DNA from: Mucilaginibacter hurinus
GTDB taxonomy: Bacteria; Bacteroidota; Bacteroidia; Sphingobacteriales; Sphingobacteriaceae
DNA: 64,000 nucleotides
NCBI RefSeq assembly: GCF_003324525.1
Contig: NZ_QGDC01000004.1
Span: 248,001-312,000 of the forward strand
Reading direction: 5' to 3'
In this document: positions 18,323 to 26,681 of the stretch, in pieces
Position numbering within the stretch: position 1 is the first letter of the stretch
Layout: each line of letters opens with the position of its first letter
Position numbers and translations under genes: made by a program
Notes under the pieces: generated by a model
Database searches by the model: none
What the model was told of the DNA's origin: nothing
The model's input: the letters and a program-made list of their open reading frames with translations, nothing else

Positions 18323-18946
18323 ATGCGTTTTATAGCATTGCTTGTACCCTTTATTGTCATAGTCTTCTCGTCAAATACGCTTGCGCAAGGCTGGAAAGAT
18401 GGTTATTATTACGATACCACTTTTACCAAAGTAAGCGGACAAATAAAAAGCAGTGAAAAATTCATCTGGTTTAAAAGAGATAAAAAAGCGGATAAAATTA
18501 AAATACCGGCCTACAGCATGAACAGTTACGTAACCGGAGCTGACAGTTTTATTGTATCGCGCATGCCTGAAATGGCCGACATTCCGATAATTAAAGTATT
18601 GATTGATAACCCGGTAAAATTGTATACTGCGAAAAAAACAGCTAAGATTGGCTGGGGTTCTGTGCTGGCAGGTGTGGCTATTGGTGTAGGGTCGGGCGTG
18701 GCTACAGGGGTTACCGTGATGCCCAGCTTTGGCGGCGGCAAAGACATTTACTATTTATACGGTTACGGGCCCGAAAGCTTACAATCGCTCACACGAAAAA
18801 ATTTTATTGAGGTAATGAGCGGCATTATGAGCGATAAGCCTGAAATTGTTGAAAGAATAAAGGATAAAAGGATGAATATTAATAATGTGCATGAGTGGGT
18901 TGAATTTTATCATAAAGAAAAAGCAGCGCAACCCTTGCCTAATTGA
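18323..18946 (+). CDS. Secreted protein of unknown function, tandem paralogue 1
   Basis: Not recognised as a named family. The 207-residue product has a Sec signal peptide (MRFIALLVPFIVIVFSSNTLAQ), a beta-rich part beginning GWKDGYYYDTTFTKVSGQI, a Gly/Val/Ala hydrophobic stretch GWGSVLAGVAIGVGSGVATG near residues 112-131, and a conserved C-terminal block FIEVMSGIMSDKPEIVERI followed by an aromatic FYHKEKA. The same N-terminal and C-terminal blocks recur in the next two genes, so this is the first of three tandem copies. The glycine-rich stretch could be a membrane or amyloid-like insertion. Probably periplasmic or surface located. Confidence 0.75.
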   Translation: MRFIALLVPFIVIVFSSNTLAQGWKDGYYYDTTFTKVSGQIKSSEKFIWFKRDKKADKIKIPAYSMNSYVTGADSFIVSRMPEMADIPIIKVLIDNPVKLYTAKKTAKIGWGSVLAGVAIGVGSGVATGVTVMPSFGGGKDIYYLYGYGPESLQSLTRKNFIEVMSGIMSDKPEIVERIKDKRMNINNVHEWVEFYHKEKAAQPLPN

Positions 18947-19005
18947 TATTATGTGATTAATGACAAATAATTTATAATTATTGTTAACCTGATAAAATTA
19001 CCAAT

Positions 19006-19623
19006 ATGCGTAGCGTGATACTTTTGGCATATTTATTAATAACCTGCTTTGCCGCAAAAGCTCAGCTTTTTAGCGGTAGTTTTAAAAAGGGGTTTTATTA
19101 TAACGACACAGGAGTAAAAGTGCCCGGCACTATAAAACCCGAACAAACATTTATACTTTTCAAACAAAAAGGATCATCCGCAGAGCAACAAATATCAGCG
19201 GGAGATATTAAAGGGTATGTTATAGCAACTGACAGCTTCACCGTTTCGCACAACGCAATATTAGGTAAGCCGCATTTTTTAAAAGTGCTTATTAATAATG
19301 CCACTAAGCTGTATTTTTATAGGGCCGACGAGAAGGTAAACTTTGAAACTTATGCAAAGGAGATACCGGCCGGCGCTACAACCAATTTTAAAAAAGGCAC
19401 CGGCAAAGAGCGCTCAAAATATTATTTTTATGGAAAAACGCCCAACGCTTTACTATTACTCAACGACCAGAACTTTGTTGAAGTAATGAGTGGTATTATG
19501 GCTGACAAACCAGAGATTGTAGAACGTATAAAAGACAAAACCGTTAACCTTGATAACCTGAATGAATGGGTTATTTTTTATAACAAAGAAAAAGCTGATT
19601 ACCCCCCGGCTTTGGGAAATTGA
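19006..19623 (+). CDS. Secreted protein of unknown function, tandem paralogue 2
   Basis: A 205-residue paralogue of its neighbours, 59 bp downstream of copy 1. It has a signal peptide (MRSVILLAYLLITCFAAKAQ), then FKKGFYYNDTGVKVPGTI, matching copy 1, a middle part lacking the glycine-rich stretch, and the near-identical C-terminal block FVEVMSGIMADKPEIVERI followed by WVIFYNKEKA. The glycine segment found in copies 1 and 3 is here replaced by a charged, Lys-rich stretch (TNFKKGTGKERSKYYFYG), suggesting diverged roles for that region. Function unknown. Confidence 0.75.
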   Translation: MRSVILLAYLLITCFAAKAQLFSGSFKKGFYYNDTGVKVPGTIKPEQTFILFKQKGSSAEQQISAGDIKGYVIATDSFTVSHNAILGKPHFLKVLINNATKLYFYRADEKVNFETYAKEIPAGATTNFKKGTGKERSKYYFYGKTPNALLLLNDQNFVEVMSGIMADKPEIVERIKDKTVNLDNLNEWVIFYNKEKADYPPALGN

Positions 19624-19654
19624 TTGTTTAAAATTAACACCTGCTATCTACTCC

Positions 19655-20332
19655 ATGCGACTATCGTTATATATAACAATACTATTTTGCTTGTTTAACG
19701 CCTTAACAGCCCGGGCTCAAAAATGGTTGCCCGGCAGCTTTACGGATAATAAAGGCAATACGGAAACCGGCTTTGTACGTATAGATCCGCCCGGTAAGGC
19801 CCCCGTTAAAACTGAAGCGTTTATTGAATTCAGGGAAAACGAGAAGATGAACCCGATTAAATTAAGCGCGGGAGAACTACGCTCTGTTAAAGCAGGCATA
19901 GATAGCTTTCTAGTTGCATATGCACCCGGCAACCAAAACTGGAACGGAAAGGAGCTTGACTTTGTTAAGGTAGTACTTGATGAGGATATAAAACTGTACC
20001 TTGGTAAAGGCAGCCGGGGCGGTGGCTTCGGCATTACGCCTGGTTTGTCGGGCGGGTTTGGTGCCGGAAGCGGCACTTATGGAGGCGTGGGTGGTGGCGT
20101 AGGCATAGCACTGGGAGGCAGAGGCGGCAAATCCAAAACAATGTATTATTTTGGCGCTAATACCGCTGAAATGCAGCCGGTGAGCCCTGCAAACTTTAAT
20201 GATATCATGAGCGACATTATGATTGACGAGCCGGAGGTGGTGGAACAAATTCGAATGAACAAGTACAATCTGGGTAATATCGAGAAGTTAATTGAATATT
20301 ATAACAAATCAAAAGCTTCACGCCAGCAGTAG
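19655..20332 (+). CDS. Secreted glycine-rich protein, tandem paralogue 3
   Basis: A 225-residue third member of the tandem family, starting 31 bp after copy 2. The ATG at 19655 opens directly on a signal peptide (MRLSLYITILFCLFNALTARAQ); a start at 19562 would overlap copy 2 and precede the signal. The N-terminal KWLPGSFTDNKGNTETGFV and C-terminal FNDIMSDIMIDEPEVVEQI blocks align with the other copies. It has the longest glycine-rich insertion, residues about 122-165, with GG repeats. Close spacing of all three genes implies a single transcript. Function unknown. Confidence 0.75.
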   Translation: MRLSLYITILFCLFNALTARAQKWLPGSFTDNKGNTETGFVRIDPPGKAPVKTEAFIEFRENEKMNPIKLSAGELRSVKAGIDSFLVAYAPGNQNWNGKELDFVKVVLDEDIKLYLGKGSRGGGFGITPGLSGGFGAGSGTYGGVGGGVGIALGGRGGKSKTMYYFGANTAEMQPVSPANFNDIMSDIMIDEPEVVEQIRMNKYNLGNIEKLIEYYNKSKASRQQ

Positions 20333-20493
20333 TTTACCCAAAATTACCTTTCGCCTGTCCGACAATGGGTAACTCTATATACTACCCCCCACCGCAAATG
20401 TTTTTAAATTACATGCAGAGTTCCTCCGGGTTTAAAAACTATATAATTCTATCAAAATACTTGTTTGCCCCGGTTTGCCCGATAGCGATATTT

Positions 20494-20526
20494 ACAATAA
20501 CCAACTATCAGGACGTTGGTTATTGT
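20494..20526. repeat. Perfect 12-bp inverted repeat
   Basis: ACAATAACCAAC and GTTGGTTATTGT flank a 9-base loop. It lies about 160 bp after the tandem-paralogue genes and 180 bp before the AraC gene, both on the plus strand. It could be the terminator of the first group, but no T-run follows; a dimeric regulator site is the alternative. Confidence 0.6.
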
Positions 20527-20635
20527 GCTAATGGCACCTTACTGCTCCATACTTAAATATGGAATACCTGATTAGAAACCAACTATTATAAACTTGCTAA
20601 AAGGATTAAACGGGAATAGTTAACGCAGCCAACCA

Positions 20636-20658
20636 AGTGAATTCAAAATATTTCACTG
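20636..20658. promoter_or_regulatory. Candidate operator shared with the downstream lipoprotein gene
   Basis: ATTCAAAATATTTCACTG (20641-20658) recurs with 17 of 18 matches at 21820-21837. Here it also forms an inverted repeat AGTGAA-N10-TTCACT with the bases just upstream. It is 46 bp before the AraC start codon, a position suited to autoregulation. Confidence 0.45.
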
Positions 20659-20703
20659 ACAAAATCTAAATAACGTTCGCTTTTCATTTATCTAATATTA
20701 ACC

Positions 20704-21732
20704 ATGTCAACCGCATTACGTATTTACGAAGAGAACGGCCGGAAATATAAACCAGACCGGTGCGAACCCCTTAAAAACAGTTTTAAAGCAGGAAAAATTC
20801 AGTTGGATGCCTGGGGACGCTTTGCATACCCGGGGCACCGCCTGGATGACGACTTGTTACCCGGTATAAACAGTATTGGCTGCTGGGACGCCTACTTTCC
20901 GCAAGATTGGGGACTGGAATGGCATCGCAATGAAGGTATAGAGATATCATTCCTGGAAACCGGCCATATGCCCTTTGCCCTGGATGGATCAGAATATATG
21001 GTTAACCCCAACGAACTGGTAATTACCCGGCCTTGGCAACCCCACAAGGTAGGCAACCCTACCATATCAATTGGCAGGTGGCATTGGTTTATATTAGATG
21101 TTGACGTAAGGCAGCCCCACCAGGAATGGAACTGGCCAAAATGGATAGTGCTTAACCGTGCAGACCTTGACGAGCTTACTACCATGCTGAGGCAGAATGA
21201 ACAACCGGTATGGAAGGCTAACGATGACATTAAGCGCTGTTTTCAGAAGATTGGAGCTTTACTCAAAAATGACCCGGTAAACAGCGAATCAATGGTGATC
21301 ATTTACATCAATGAGATTTTTATTCACCTGCTTGAATTATTCAGAAAGGGTAATATAGGCTTAAACCAGTCGCTCACTGAAAGCCGGCGCACCATCGAAC
21401 TTTTCATAGATCACCTGGCGCATAATATAATTGAACCCTGGACCATTGAATCAATGGCCGAACATTGCCATATGGGTGTTACGCGTTTTACCTATTACTT
21501 TAAAATGTTAACCAATAAAACGCCTATGCAGTATCTTAATTTCATCAGGATAGAGCAGGCAGCTAAATTATTGTTGAATGACCGGGAGCAGCACATAAGT
21601 GCTGTTTGTTACGAATGCGGATTTTCCAGTACCGAATATTTCTCAACGGTATTTCGCAAAGTGTATAAATGCTCACCCACATCATTCAGGTTGTTATATG
21701 AGATGAAAAACGGCTATGCCAAACACATTTAA
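20704..21732 (+). CDS. AraC-family transcriptional regulator
   Basis: A 342-residue regulator. The N-terminal half (about residues 25-150) is a cupin-like sensor with WHRNEGIEISFLETG and DGSEYMVNPNELVITRPWQPHKV, typical of AraC ligand-binding domains. The C-terminal 100 residues carry two helix-turn-helix motifs: TIESMAEHCHMGVTRFTYYF, and ISAVCYECGFSSTEYFSTVF with the family FR-like ending. It probably senses a sugar and controls the two ricin-lectin lipoprotein genes just downstream. A motif found 46 bp before its own start recurs before the first of these genes. The ligand is unknown. Confidence 0.9.
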   Translation: MSTALRIYEENGRKYKPDRCEPLKNSFKAGKIQLDAWGRFAYPGHRLDDDLLPGINSIGCWDAYFPQDWGLEWHRNEGIEISFLETGHMPFALDGSEYMVNPNELVITRPWQPHKVGNPTISIGRWHWFILDVDVRQPHQEWNWPKWIVLNRADLDELTTMLRQNEQPVWKANDDIKRCFQKIGALLKNDPVNSESMVIIYINEIFIHLLELFRKGNIGLNQSLTESRRTIELFIDHLAHNIIEPWTIESMAEHCHMGVTRFTYYFKMLTNKTPMQYLNFIRIEQAAKLLLNDREQHISAVCYECGFSSTEYFSTVFRKVYKCSPTSFRLLYEMKNGYAKHI

Positions 21733-21819
21733 TTTTAAAGGCATTTTATAATAGCCCCTTAATATTTTCAATACGCTCTTTTAGTAATGCATCCATTTTA
21801 TACACTGGTGGTTAAAAGT

Positions 21820-21837
21820 ATTGAAAATATTTCACTG
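21820..21837. promoter_or_regulatory. Second copy of the candidate AraC operator
   Basis: ATTGAAAATATTTCACTG, a 17/18 match to the copy upstream of the AraC gene, lies 80 bp before the first ricin-lectin lipoprotein. CACTGGTG at 21833-21840 extends it and is repeated at 21803-21810, so the two octamers are 30 bp apart, about three helical turns, as expected for AraC direct-repeat half-sites. Confidence 0.45.
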
Positions 21838-21917
21838 GTGTATTCTGCATAGTGTTATCTGTTTATTAACAGTTTTTTGTACATACAAACTAACAAACAA
21901 CCATATAAACAAACATT

Positions 21918-23561
21918 ATGAGAAAACAACTAACCTATGCCTTAATGGCATCATGTTGCCTGTTTGCGGCAAGCTGTAAAAAAAACGAGCCGGGCGCACA
22001 GGCAAATCAATCAAAAAACCAGGTAAAGCGCATTGACGTAGCCGGCGAAATGACCGGTGTAATCCCCACCGGAGTTTACCGTTTTGTACCCGAAACAACT
22101 GACGCGTCTACTCCTCAAAAGTCAATAGGTGTGGTAGATTCGTCGTCAACTGTTAACGGCAAGCTTATTGAATCACGCGACTTTGCCCATAACAGGGGGC
22201 AAGAGTGGCAAGTTACCAGCCTGGGCAGCGGCCAGTACCGCATAGTAAATATTAATAGCGGTAAAGCACTTGATGTACCCGGCGGCACTGCTGATGAAAA
22301 CGAACAGCTGTGGCAGCAGCCTGTAAATACAACTATAAACGGACAGAAATGGGTTATTGAACAGCAAGGCAGCAATGCCTATTACCGCATAAAAACTGTG
22401 GTAAATACTGCCCGGGGTCTGCACGTAGCGGCTACCACAAACGGCACGGCCGTACGTAACAACGCCTACGCCGGTCAAACAGCTAATAAAGGCTATTTCA
22501 GGATATATCGCGTCGCTTATAAGGACAAAGCGGCTACCAACTTTTTTAAACGCACTACCGGTTGGACCAACGGCGACGGCGCAACATCCGTTAAACTTAG
22601 CAATGGCAAGGTGCTGTGGCTAATGGATGATAGCGGTTTAAACCTTGTGCATTCAACCAATGGTACCATACCTTGTATATTTTCTGTAAATAACTGCGCT
22701 ATATTGCAATCATCAACTACCAATTGGTCAAACACGGCAACTACCTTAACAGGCACCGGTAACCCTTACGGGTTGTTCCGCAGCAACACAACCAGTTCGG
22801 TAAACTATAACTGGACGTCGTCAGGTTTTGAAATAAGCGGGACCGCTTACATATTTTGCTCAAGCATGACTGATACCGGACATATTCAAAATGACGCGCT
22901 AGGTAAATTCAATATTAGTACAAATACGGTTATCGGTTACCAAACTTTGCAATCATTTTATCGTGCAGACCTTGATGCCGCCGATGGTGATGGCGAAGGC
23001 ATAATTGAATTTGGCCGGGGCTTCCATAACGACGGCACTTACGTTTATGCCTGGGGGCAGCATAAGCCCTGGATAGGCGGCGATGTGTATGTCGCCCGTT
23101 TCCCGGCCACCACTGCAGGTGTAGCCGGCGCGTGGAGTTTCTGGAACGGATCAAGCTGGGTAGCGGGAGTTAACAACGCAGCTATAATTGGTTACGGCGA
23201 CGCGCCTAACCCTTTTATATGCAAGGTGGGCACCAAATACCTGATGTTTAGTAACGAGTTAAGTACTGCTTGCAACCAGGGCACTAAAGTATACGTCAAT
23301 GTTGCTAATAATCCTTATGGGCCATTCAATTACGCTGATCGTAAACATATATACACGATGGATGATAAATTCAGCGGCAATAGCCCATGGTTCTACTGGG
23401 CACAAGGCCATCCGGAACATATTGCGAATGGCGAAATCCTGGTTACTTACAACCTTAATGGCGCACAACCTTGCATTGCATGTTCTGGCGCTAACAATCC
23501 CGATCTGTACAGGCCGAAAGCTATACGCGTACCTTTAAAGATGATAGATCCGTCATTATAA
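21918..23561 (+). CDS. Ricin-lectin lipoprotein with C-terminal propeller-like domain, copy 1
   Basis: A 547-residue lipoprotein (lipobox FAASC, Cys near residue 20). Residues about 85-205 form a ricin-type beta-trefoil with QxW-type repeats (QEWQVTSLGSGQYRIVNINS, QLWQQ, QKWVIEQ), expected to bind carbohydrate. From residue 210 on, FFKRTTGWTNGDGATSVKLS and VLWLMDD resemble the DUF4185/DUF5005 type of five-bladed propeller, which often goes with glycoside-acting proteins; this assignment is tentative. Cysteines near residues 460 and 515-520 may form disulphides. It lies downstream of the AraC gene and 208 bp before a paralogue. Probably surface-exposed; hydrolytic activity is possible but not shown. 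Confidence 0.78.
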   Translation: MRKQLTYALMASCCLFAASCKKNEPGAQANQSKNQVKRIDVAGEMTGVIPTGVYRFVPETTDASTPQKSIGVVDSSSTVNGKLIESRDFAHNRGQEWQVTSLGSGQYRIVNINSGKALDVPGGTADENEQLWQQPVNTTINGQKWVIEQQGSNAYYRIKTVVNTARGLHVAATTNGTAVRNNAYAGQTANKGYFRIYRVAYKDKAATNFFKRTTGWTNGDGATSVKLSNGKVLWLMDDSGLNLVHSTNGTIPCIFSVNNCAILQSSTTNWSNTATTLTGTGNPYGLFRSNTTSSVNYNWTSSGFEISGTAYIFCSSMTDTGHIQNDALGKFNISTNTVIGYQTLQSFYRADLDAADGDGEGIIEFGRGFHNDGTYVYAWGQHKPWIGGDVYVARFPATTAGVAGAWSFWNGSSWVAGVNNAAIIGYGDAPNPFICKVGTKYLMFSNELSTACNQGTKVYVNVANNPYGPFNYADRKHIYTMDDKFSGNSPWFYWAQGHPEHIANGEILVTYNLNGAQPCIACSGANNPDLYRPKAIRVPLKMIDPSL

Positions 23562-23587
23562 ATTTTCTTTTTTATAATTATTTGGTT

Positions 23588-23621
23588 AGCCCGTTTGTGT
23601 AATACACAGCGGGCTTTTTTT
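23588..23621 (+). terminator. Rho-independent terminator after lipoprotein copy 1
   Basis: AGCCCG (23588-23593) pairs with CGGGCT (23610-23615), with TGTGT and ACACA extending the stem inward, followed by a run of seven T. It begins 26 bp after the stop codon and separates the two paralogous lipoprotein genes into independent transcripts. Confidence 0.85.
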
Positions 23622-23769
23622 GCATACCCGACACCGATTCAGCCGCTGTTTAAGGTAAATAAGACCTGAAATAGCGTATAAATGGGACAAAATAAAGTTC
23701 GACAATTCCCTTTTTTGTATTGGTATTTGCACGAAGCAGGTATCCCAATAATAAACCAAACAACAAATT

Positions 23770-25458
23770 ATGAAAAAACAATTAACGTATGTCCTGGCGG
23801 CGGCATGCTGTCTTGTGGCGGCAGGCTGTAAAAAAAACGAATCGTTAACGGCAAGGCAAAAAGATGATCAATCTGCTAAAAGAGTGATGGTTGGCGAGAT
23901 GACCGGCGTACTACCTACAGGTGCGTACAAACTGGTTACTTACGTTACTGCACCGGCTACCAACAAAGCCGTAGGTATTATAGGCGGCCTTTCAGGCACC
24001 GCAGATGGCGTAAAAATAGAACAGCGCGGGTTTATGACCAATAAAGCACAGGAATGGCGCATCACCAGCCTGGGCTCAGGTGAGTATAGCATTGTAAACA
24101 TTAATAGCGGGAAATGTATCGATATCCCGTTCGGCAACGCGGTATCCGGCGCCGAGGTGTGGCAGTACCCTTACACCGGCGACAACGCGCAGAAATGGAT
24201 TATAACAGATATAGGCAGCGGCGTTTACCAGATAAAAGCGAAACTAAATAATACCCTTGGCCTTAACGTAACCGGCGGCTCAACGGCCGATGGCGTAAAG
24301 ATTAGTTTGAATAGCTTAACAACCAATAATTCTAAATTTTACATTTATCGCGTAGCGTATAAAGACAAGGTTGCTACCGATTTCTTTAAACGCACCACCG
24401 GTTGGACAGCAGGTGACGGGGCCATGTCTATCGGTTTATCAGATGGTCGCACATTGTGGAATTTCGGCGACTGTCATCAAAACGATTACAGTGCGGGTAC
24501 AGTGCCATGTTTGTTTAATGTAAACAGCTGCGCAATCGTACAGCCTTCGGGTAACTGGAATCCGGCATCAAGTACGCTGTTATTAGGCCCAACTAATCCC
24601 AATGATGGCAAGAAGAACCTGTATCGCAGCAACGCTACAGCCGAGTACTTTAATTGGCCAACACATGGTACGCAGATAGGTACTACGGCCTATATAATGT
24701 CTGACGTGTGGCATTATACCCACATTCCCGCAGGCACCACACAACAGGTGTATGATAAGCCGCAATGGATAAAAGTAAACACCTCGTCTATTACCACCGC
24801 CCCTACTTATGTCGACCTACCGGTGAGTTTAAATCCTAACAGTAATGGTGGTATTGAATGGGGTTTTGGCCTTATAAAAGAAAGTGATGGCTACCTGTAT
24901 GTGTACGGACGCAAGCAAGGCGGGTTCGGTGTAGGAGCAATATATGTAGCCCGCATATTACAAAGTGCACCTGAAAACGTTAGCGGATGGACGTTCTGGA
25001 ACGGTTCGTCATGGGTATCCACGGTCGCTTCGGCGGTCTCTATTGGTGAAGCGCCAACCACCAGTTTCCATATCTCAAAAGTAGGCTCAAAATATTTGTG
25101 TGTAGTATCGCATTTCGCGCTAACTTGTTTAGATAATGCTCAAAATATTTATACTGCAACAGCAAGTGCTAAAACAGGTCCATTCCCTTCTACAGCCGGC
25201 TCTTCATCATGGAAGGTTATTTACCAAATAGACGAACGTGCACCTAACGGCAATTTCCCAAGCTGGTATCTGCCTATAGCGCATCATCAATTTACTGCCA
25301 ATAACGAGTTACTGATAATATACTCAGTGAATGGCTATGGCGCTCCGCTTGCACCAGCCTGTTACAATGAGTGCAACGGCAGCTTCAGAAAAGATCCGGA
25401 TACCTACCGTCCGAAAGCGATAAGGGTTCCATTAAAACTTATTGATTCATCTCTATAA
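23770..25458 (+). CDS. Ricin-lectin lipoprotein with C-terminal propeller-like domain, copy 2
   Basis: A 562-residue paralogue of the preceding lipoprotein: same signal and lipobox (LVAAGC), GEMTGVLPTGAYKLV opening, beta-trefoil with QEWRITSLGSGEYSIVNINS, VWQYPYTGD and QKWIITDIG, then FFKRTTGWTAGDGAMSIGLS and the shared ending TYRPKAIRVPLKLIDSSL. It lacks the operator-like motif found upstream of copy 1 and has its own 5' region, so regulation may differ. The two copies have diverged throughout, which argues against a very recent duplication. Expected to bind glycans at the cell surface; enzymatic role unknown. Confidence 0.78.
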   Translation: MKKQLTYVLAAACCLVAAGCKKNESLTARQKDDQSAKRVMVGEMTGVLPTGAYKLVTYVTAPATNKAVGIIGGLSGTADGVKIEQRGFMTNKAQEWRITSLGSGEYSIVNINSGKCIDIPFGNAVSGAEVWQYPYTGDNAQKWIITDIGSGVYQIKAKLNNTLGLNVTGGSTADGVKISLNSLTTNNSKFYIYRVAYKDKVATDFFKRTTGWTAGDGAMSIGLSDGRTLWNFGDCHQNDYSAGTVPCLFNVNSCAIVQPSGNWNPASSTLLLGPTNPNDGKKNLYRSNATAEYFNWPTHGTQIGTTAYIMSDVWHYTHIPAGTTQQVYDKPQWIKVNTSSITTAPTYVDLPVSLNPNSNGGIEWGFGLIKESDGYLYVYGRKQGGFGVGAIYVARILQSAPENVSGWTFWNGSSWVSTVASAVSIGEAPTTSFHISKVGSKYLCVVSHFALTCLDNAQNIYTATASAKTGPFPSTAGSSSWKVIYQIDERAPNGNFPSWYLPIAHHQFTANNELLIIYSVNGYGAPLAPACYNECNGSFRKDPDTYRPKAIRVPLKLIDSSL

Positions 25459-25479
25459 AAGCTATTAACTTTATTGTGT

Positions 25480-25520
25480 AGAACGGCTAAGCCCTGCGGT
25501 GTGTAGGGCTTAGCCGTTCT
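25480..25520. terminator. Bidirectional terminator, perfect 16-bp inverted repeat
   Basis: AGAACGGCTAAGCCCT (25480-25495) and AGGGCTTAGCCGTTCT (25505-25520) are exact complements around a 9-base loop. It lies between two convergent genes, 21 bp after the lipoprotein stop, and its right arm overlaps the stop codon of the DUF4268 gene (25519-25521). Confidence 0.8.
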
Positions 25521-25980
25521 ATTTAAATAGGTCAAACCCGTATTTGGCATCGCTCCAGAATTCATCCAACGCAATAATGCGAGGTTTAAAAAATGATATC
25601 AAAGCTGGCCAGTCGCCTTTATTAAATATACTTACACCAGGCAAACGCTTTATAATACGGCTCACTGTTTTGCCATTCTCGTTGGCAACGTTCAGCTGCC
25701 ATTCCCAATCTTCATTAAGCACGTTATTTAAAATAGTTTTGTATTGCTTAAACTGATCAAAAAACAACTCTTGTATCTCCGGGTCGGGGTGTGCTATTTC
25801 TATTGCAATAAACGCGTCGCGGTTACCGGCCTGCATTTTAAAGTAAAGCTGCTTTATACCGGTTTTATAATTTATCCAGTTTGTTTTTAAGCCTTCGGCA
25901 GACGGGTGCGGCGCTAAATACTGGCCAAACGCTGTCCAGAATGCTTGCTTAAGCTGCGATGCTTCGTCTTTCGAATACAC
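25519..25980 (-). CDS. DUF4268 domain protein
   Basis: A 153-residue soluble protein spanning one DUF4268 domain: KQAFWTAFGQYLAPHPSAEG, NYKTGIKQLYFKM, FIAIEIAHPD and DWPALISFFKPRIIALDEFW are typical. Function unknown; the domain is also found at the end of some nuclease-like proteins. The start is a GTG at 25980, because an in-frame stop lies two codons upstream. It follows the Cupin_5 gene by 13 bp, so the two form an operon. Its stop codon lies inside a 16-bp inverted repeat. Confidence 0.88.
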   Translation of the reverse strand: MYSKDEASQLKQAFWTAFGQYLAPHPSAEGLKTNWINYKTGIKQLYFKMQAGNRDAFIAIEIAHPDPEIQELFFDQFKQYKTILNNVLNEDWEWQLNVANENGKTVSRIIKRLPGVSIFNKGDWPALISFFKPRIIALDEFWSDAKYGFDLFK

Positions 25981-25993
25981 GGATCAGATGGTT

Positions 25994-26485
25994 TTATAAA
26001 CGGCAAAGCCTGTTTAATATACTTTGGTGCTGCGGATATGTTTTAAGCATCTCGCTTTTCCGCGCCATTTCAAATTCGCTAAAATCAAATCCCGGCGCTA
26101 CCGCACAACTAACCAGCGAAAACCCTTGCGGTGCTGCTACTTCGCTGGCAAACCACAAACCTGCCGGAATCACCAACGAAAAGGAGCCGGTTTCAGCGTC
26201 TGAAAGTTCATGGGTAATCAACTGCCCGGCATTATCTAAAACATGGATGTGCAGGGCTTCGCCTTTGTGAAAACACCATATTTCATCGGACTGCAGGCGG
26301 TGAAAGCCCGAATAGTCGCCGGCCTGCAATAAGTAATAAATTGACGTGCAAGCCTTTTTTAAAGCATCTTCGCCCTTACGTACTACCTCGCGCGGCGACC
26401 GGAATACTTCTTTATAATAGCCACCCTCGGGATGTGGCTGCATCTGTAAAGTATTGATATAGTGGAATGCCGGAAAAGTAGCCAT
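25994..26485 (-). CDS. Cupin_5 (DUF985) protein
   Basis: A 163-residue single-domain cupin of the DUF985 family. MQPHPEGGYYKEVFRS, SIYYLLQAGDYSGFHRLQSD, EIWCFHKGEALHIHVLD and the end VAPGFDFSEFEMA are diagnostic. Structures of relatives show a metal- or sugar-binding jelly roll, but no reaction is established. First gene of a two-gene operon with DUF4268, divergent from the alcohol dehydrogenase gene across a 196-bp region. Confidence 0.9.
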   Translation of the reverse strand: MATFPAFHYINTLQMQPHPEGGYYKEVFRSPREVVRKGEDALKKACTSIYYLLQAGDYSGFHRLQSDEIWCFHKGEALHIHVLDNAGQLITHELSDAETGSFSLVIPAGLWFASEVAAPQGFSLVSCAVAPGFDFSEFEMARKSEMLKTYPQHQSILNRLCRL

Positions 26486-26536
26486 AAAATGATTGTTTAA
26501 GGAGCTAAAATGGCAAAAACAAATTAATTAGCATGT

Positions 26537-26548
26537 ATACCCGGGTAT
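26537..26548. promoter_or_regulatory. 12-bp perfect palindrome in divergent promoter region
   Basis: ATACCCGGGTAT reads the same on both strands, between the Cupin_5 operon and the alcohol dehydrogenase operon. Candidate binding site for a dimeric regulator. Confidence 0.35.
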
Positions 26549-26631
26549 GTTTTTATTTGCTAAAAGCGTGCGAAAACAAAATAAGATACTAAATAATAGC
26601 CTATAGGTTAATTCTATTTAAAGCGCATTAT

Positions 26632-26645
26632 CATACATTTGTATG
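26632..26645 (+). promoter_or_regulatory. Candidate -7 element inside a palindrome, upstream of the dehydrogenase
   Basis: CATACA-TT-TGTATG is a perfect inverted repeat containing TACATTTG (26634-26641), a match to the Bacteroidota -7 consensus TAnnTTTG, 40 bp before the start codon. No clear -33 TTTG is seen. The overlap suggests a repressor could block the promoter. Confidence 0.45.
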
Positions 26646-26681
26646 CACATATCAAAATTAACCAATATATCTTAAACCACT

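Larger units (their letters stand above)
20333..20703. other. Intergenic region upstream of the araC-type gene
   Basis: This 371-bp gap holds no convincing gene; a 63-codon frame at 20365-20556 has no family features and is crossed by a perfect inverted repeat. It contains that inverted repeat (20494-20526), two GTTTGCCC copies spaced 10 bp (20463-20480), and the operator-like motif at 20636-20658. Confidence 0.6.

Noticed and set aside
20365..20556. 63-codon plus-strand frame between the tandem paralogues and AraC
   Set aside because: No signal peptide or family feature, unusual composition, and it crosses a perfect inverted repeat that better explains the sequence.
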